From an uncultured Actinomyces sp. (GTDB lineage Bacteria > Actinomycetota > Actinomycetes > Actinomycetales > Actinomycetaceae), in assembly GCA_915069725.1 (NCBI GenBank), contig CAJZFF010000008.1:1-14734 (forward strand): a stretch of 14,734 nucleotides of DNA, written 5' to 3'. The position numbers and the translations under genes are program-made. Below are positions 13,216 through 14,734 of the stretch, piece by piece. How positions within the stretch are numbered: position 1 is the first letter of the stretch; every line of letters starts with the position of its first letter. The notes under the pieces were generated by a model that had not been told where the DNA came from, made no database searches, and saw nothing but the letters and a program-made list of their open reading frames with translations.

Positions 13216-14734
13216 CTAGTCCTGCGCGATGACCCCGACGTCGGCCATCTTCCGCTCCGTCCACGGGGCGACGATGAACAGGACGATCGCCACGGCGACC
13301 GTCACGATCCCCAGGCCGTAGTAGTAGGTGGAGTTCGCGACGTGCTCCGTCCTGGAGATGATGAAGCCGGCCAGCCCCTGACCGGTGGCCGTCGTCAGCA
13401 GCCACAGGCTCATCGTCTGGGAGGCGAAGTTCTTGGGTGCCAGCGCCGACGTCGTGGACAGGCCCACCGGGGACAGGAAGAGCTCGGCGACGGTCTGGAT
13501 GATGAAGACCACGGCCAGGAACCACCACGGGGACAGGTCCTTCCCGCCCGGCCAGATCTGGAAGCCGTACCCCAGGATGAAGGCCGATACCCCGATGATG
13601 AGCACCGAGATCGCGAACTTCATGATGGTGGAGGGGAATCTGCCCGCCCGCCAGGTGAAGAAGCAGCTGACCAGCGGAGCCAGGACGACGATCGCTCCCG
13701 GATTGACCGCCTGATAGGTCTCCGGGCTGATGGCCCACCCGAAGAAGGGGACGTGGGCATCGGTGTTGTCCTTGGCGAAGGTCGCCATCTTCCCGGCGGC
13801 CTGCTCGGAGATCATGAAGAACAGCACCGCGCCGATCCACAGCGGGATGTAGGCGCGCAGGTGGACGCGCTCGCGGTGGGTGACCTTCGAGGAGCGGAAC
13901 ATGATGGTGAAGTAGGCGATCGCCGTCGCCGCCGGGACGATCAGCATCGTGGTGGAGATGGCCGGGAGCAGATCGCCGGTGATTCCCCGAAGTGCCGCCA
14001 GCAGCATCCCCGCGCCCACCAGGACCGTGAACGAGCCGATGATCAGCCGGCGGCGCTCGTCGCCCACGAGGGGGTTGGGCACGGTGAAGGCGAATGCCGA
14101 GAGCCTGTGCCTACCGTGGATGAAGGCCGCGAGGGCCAGAGCCATGCCGACGGCGGCCGCGGAGAAGCCGGCGTGGTATCCGTGGTGCCACCGCAGCCAG
14201 CCGGTGACCAGGGGCGAGACGAGGGAACCGATGTTGATCGACATTAGAACATCTGGAAGCCGGCGTCGCGACGCGGATCTCCCTTGTCGTACAGTCCGCC
14301 CACGATCGTCGACAGGTTCGGCTTGATGAAGCCGGTGCCGATGGCGACCAGGACGATGCCCAGCCAGGAGAAGGCGTTCACGGGGATCGACAGGCACAGG
14401 TGACCGGCCATGATGACGACGCCCCCGTAGAGGGTCGATGGCCAGGGGCCGATGACGCGGTCGGCGAAGATGCCTCCGGGGATCGCCAGTAGATACACGG
14501 CCGCGCTGTAGGAGGCCAGGACGACCTGGCCGCTGTTCTCGCTTAGGCCCAGACCCCCGTTGGCCGCGGTGTCGGTGATGAAGTACAGCAGGATGGCGCG
14601 CATCCCGTAGTAGGAGAAGCGCTCCCACATCTCCACGTTGAGCATCCAGGGCAGGCCCCTGGGGTGGCCGAACAGCCCGCGATCCTCCCGGGACGGCGTG
14701 GAGCGCAGTGTGGACGGCCTCCAGCGGCTGGGGG
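13216..14734 (-). pseudogene. POT/PTR2-family proton-coupled peptide transporter, frameshifted, 5' end outside window
   Basis: POT transporters import di- and tripeptides with protons across the cytoplasmic membrane. The first part (14244-14734, start outside the window) reads HPRGLPWMLNVEMWERFSYYGMRAILLYF, the family N-terminal signature, then GTGFIKPNLSTIVGGLYDKGDPRRDAGFQMF before TAA. The second part (13216-14244) continues directly with MSINIGSLVSPLVTGWL and runs through about ten hydrophobic segments, with conserved ISEQAAGKMATFA, SPVGLSTTSALAPKNF and a C-terminal VIAQD. The family normally reads FYMSINIG across this point, so one base is missing between 14244 and 14245. The deletion makes TAATG: stop and an in-frame ATG overlap, so the second half could be made by coupled re-initiation. 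Otherwise the gene is broken or the base is a sequencing error. A strong terminator hairpin follows. Confidence 0.85.
14242..14246 (-). other. Frameshift site (TAATG) in the peptide transporter
   Basis: On the minus strand TTCTAATGTCG stands where the family codes Phe-Tyr-Met-Ser (TTC TAC ATG TCG fits with one added C). The stop codon 14246-14244 and the ATG 14244-14242 share one base. Confidence 0.8.

Noticed and set aside
12881..13219. Plus-strand frame with GIVGILQFFFG, reminiscent of a TM2 domain
   Set aside because: Only about ten residues fit and nothing before or after does. It has no ribosome binding site and sits among inverted repeats, so this may be chance or a very small remnant.
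1..14734. tRNA, rRNA and CRISPR arrays
   Set aside because: No T-loop/acceptor pattern, rRNA-like conserved sequence, or regularly spaced direct repeats was seen on either strand.

Overview
The window looks like chromosome of a high-GC actinobacterium. The proteins resemble actinomycete families (Rv0577-type VOC protein, SCO0854-type TerD-like protein, VapBC of mycobacterial style), GTG starts are frequent, and TANNNT -10 boxes lie exactly 6 nt upstream of start codons, the actinobacterial leaderless arrangement. An Actinomyces-like host is my best guess, by inference only. No tRNA, rRNA or CRISPR array is visible.

Left part (1-3775, minus strand): a purine biosynthesis block. purD is read first from a probable leaderless promoter. 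A 431-nt gap follows that contains a multi-helix structured segment, then purC, a small membrane protein and a further gene running off the left edge. The last three genes overlap by 4 nt (ATGA) and must be co-expressed. The gap between purD and purC is the best candidate for undescribed RNA regulation.

Middle (3900-7770, plus strand): an unrecognised gene interrupted by one in-frame TAG, then a 770-residue MXAN_6230/SCO0854-like protein with a TerD-like C-terminal part. A strong hairpin separates it from the convergent VOC gene.

7847-10410: a two-domain VOC protein preceded on the minus strand by an AraC-type regulator with an apparent leaderless promoter. A vapBC toxin-antitoxin operon diverges from the regulator, with a recognisable promoter and a palindromic operator at the predicted transcription start.

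10447-12335: two convergent membrane-protein genes overlapping tail to tail by 13 nt. One is a two-TM protein with an outer domain. The other appears to be an internally duplicated (TM-TM-PH-like) x2 protein.

12336-13215: an 880-nt stretch without a convincing gene, dominated by inverted repeats. Its ends at 12538-12586 and 13124-13171 are about 48-nt imperfect inverted repeats, so it resembles a non-autonomous transposable element or the shell of a decayed insertion sequence.

13216-14734 (minus strand): a POT/PTR2 peptide transporter broken by a 1-nt deletion that creates a TAATG stop/start overlap. Its 5' end lies outside the window. Two of the larger genes here are therefore disrupted by single-nucleotide lesions, which could be real decay or sequencing error.
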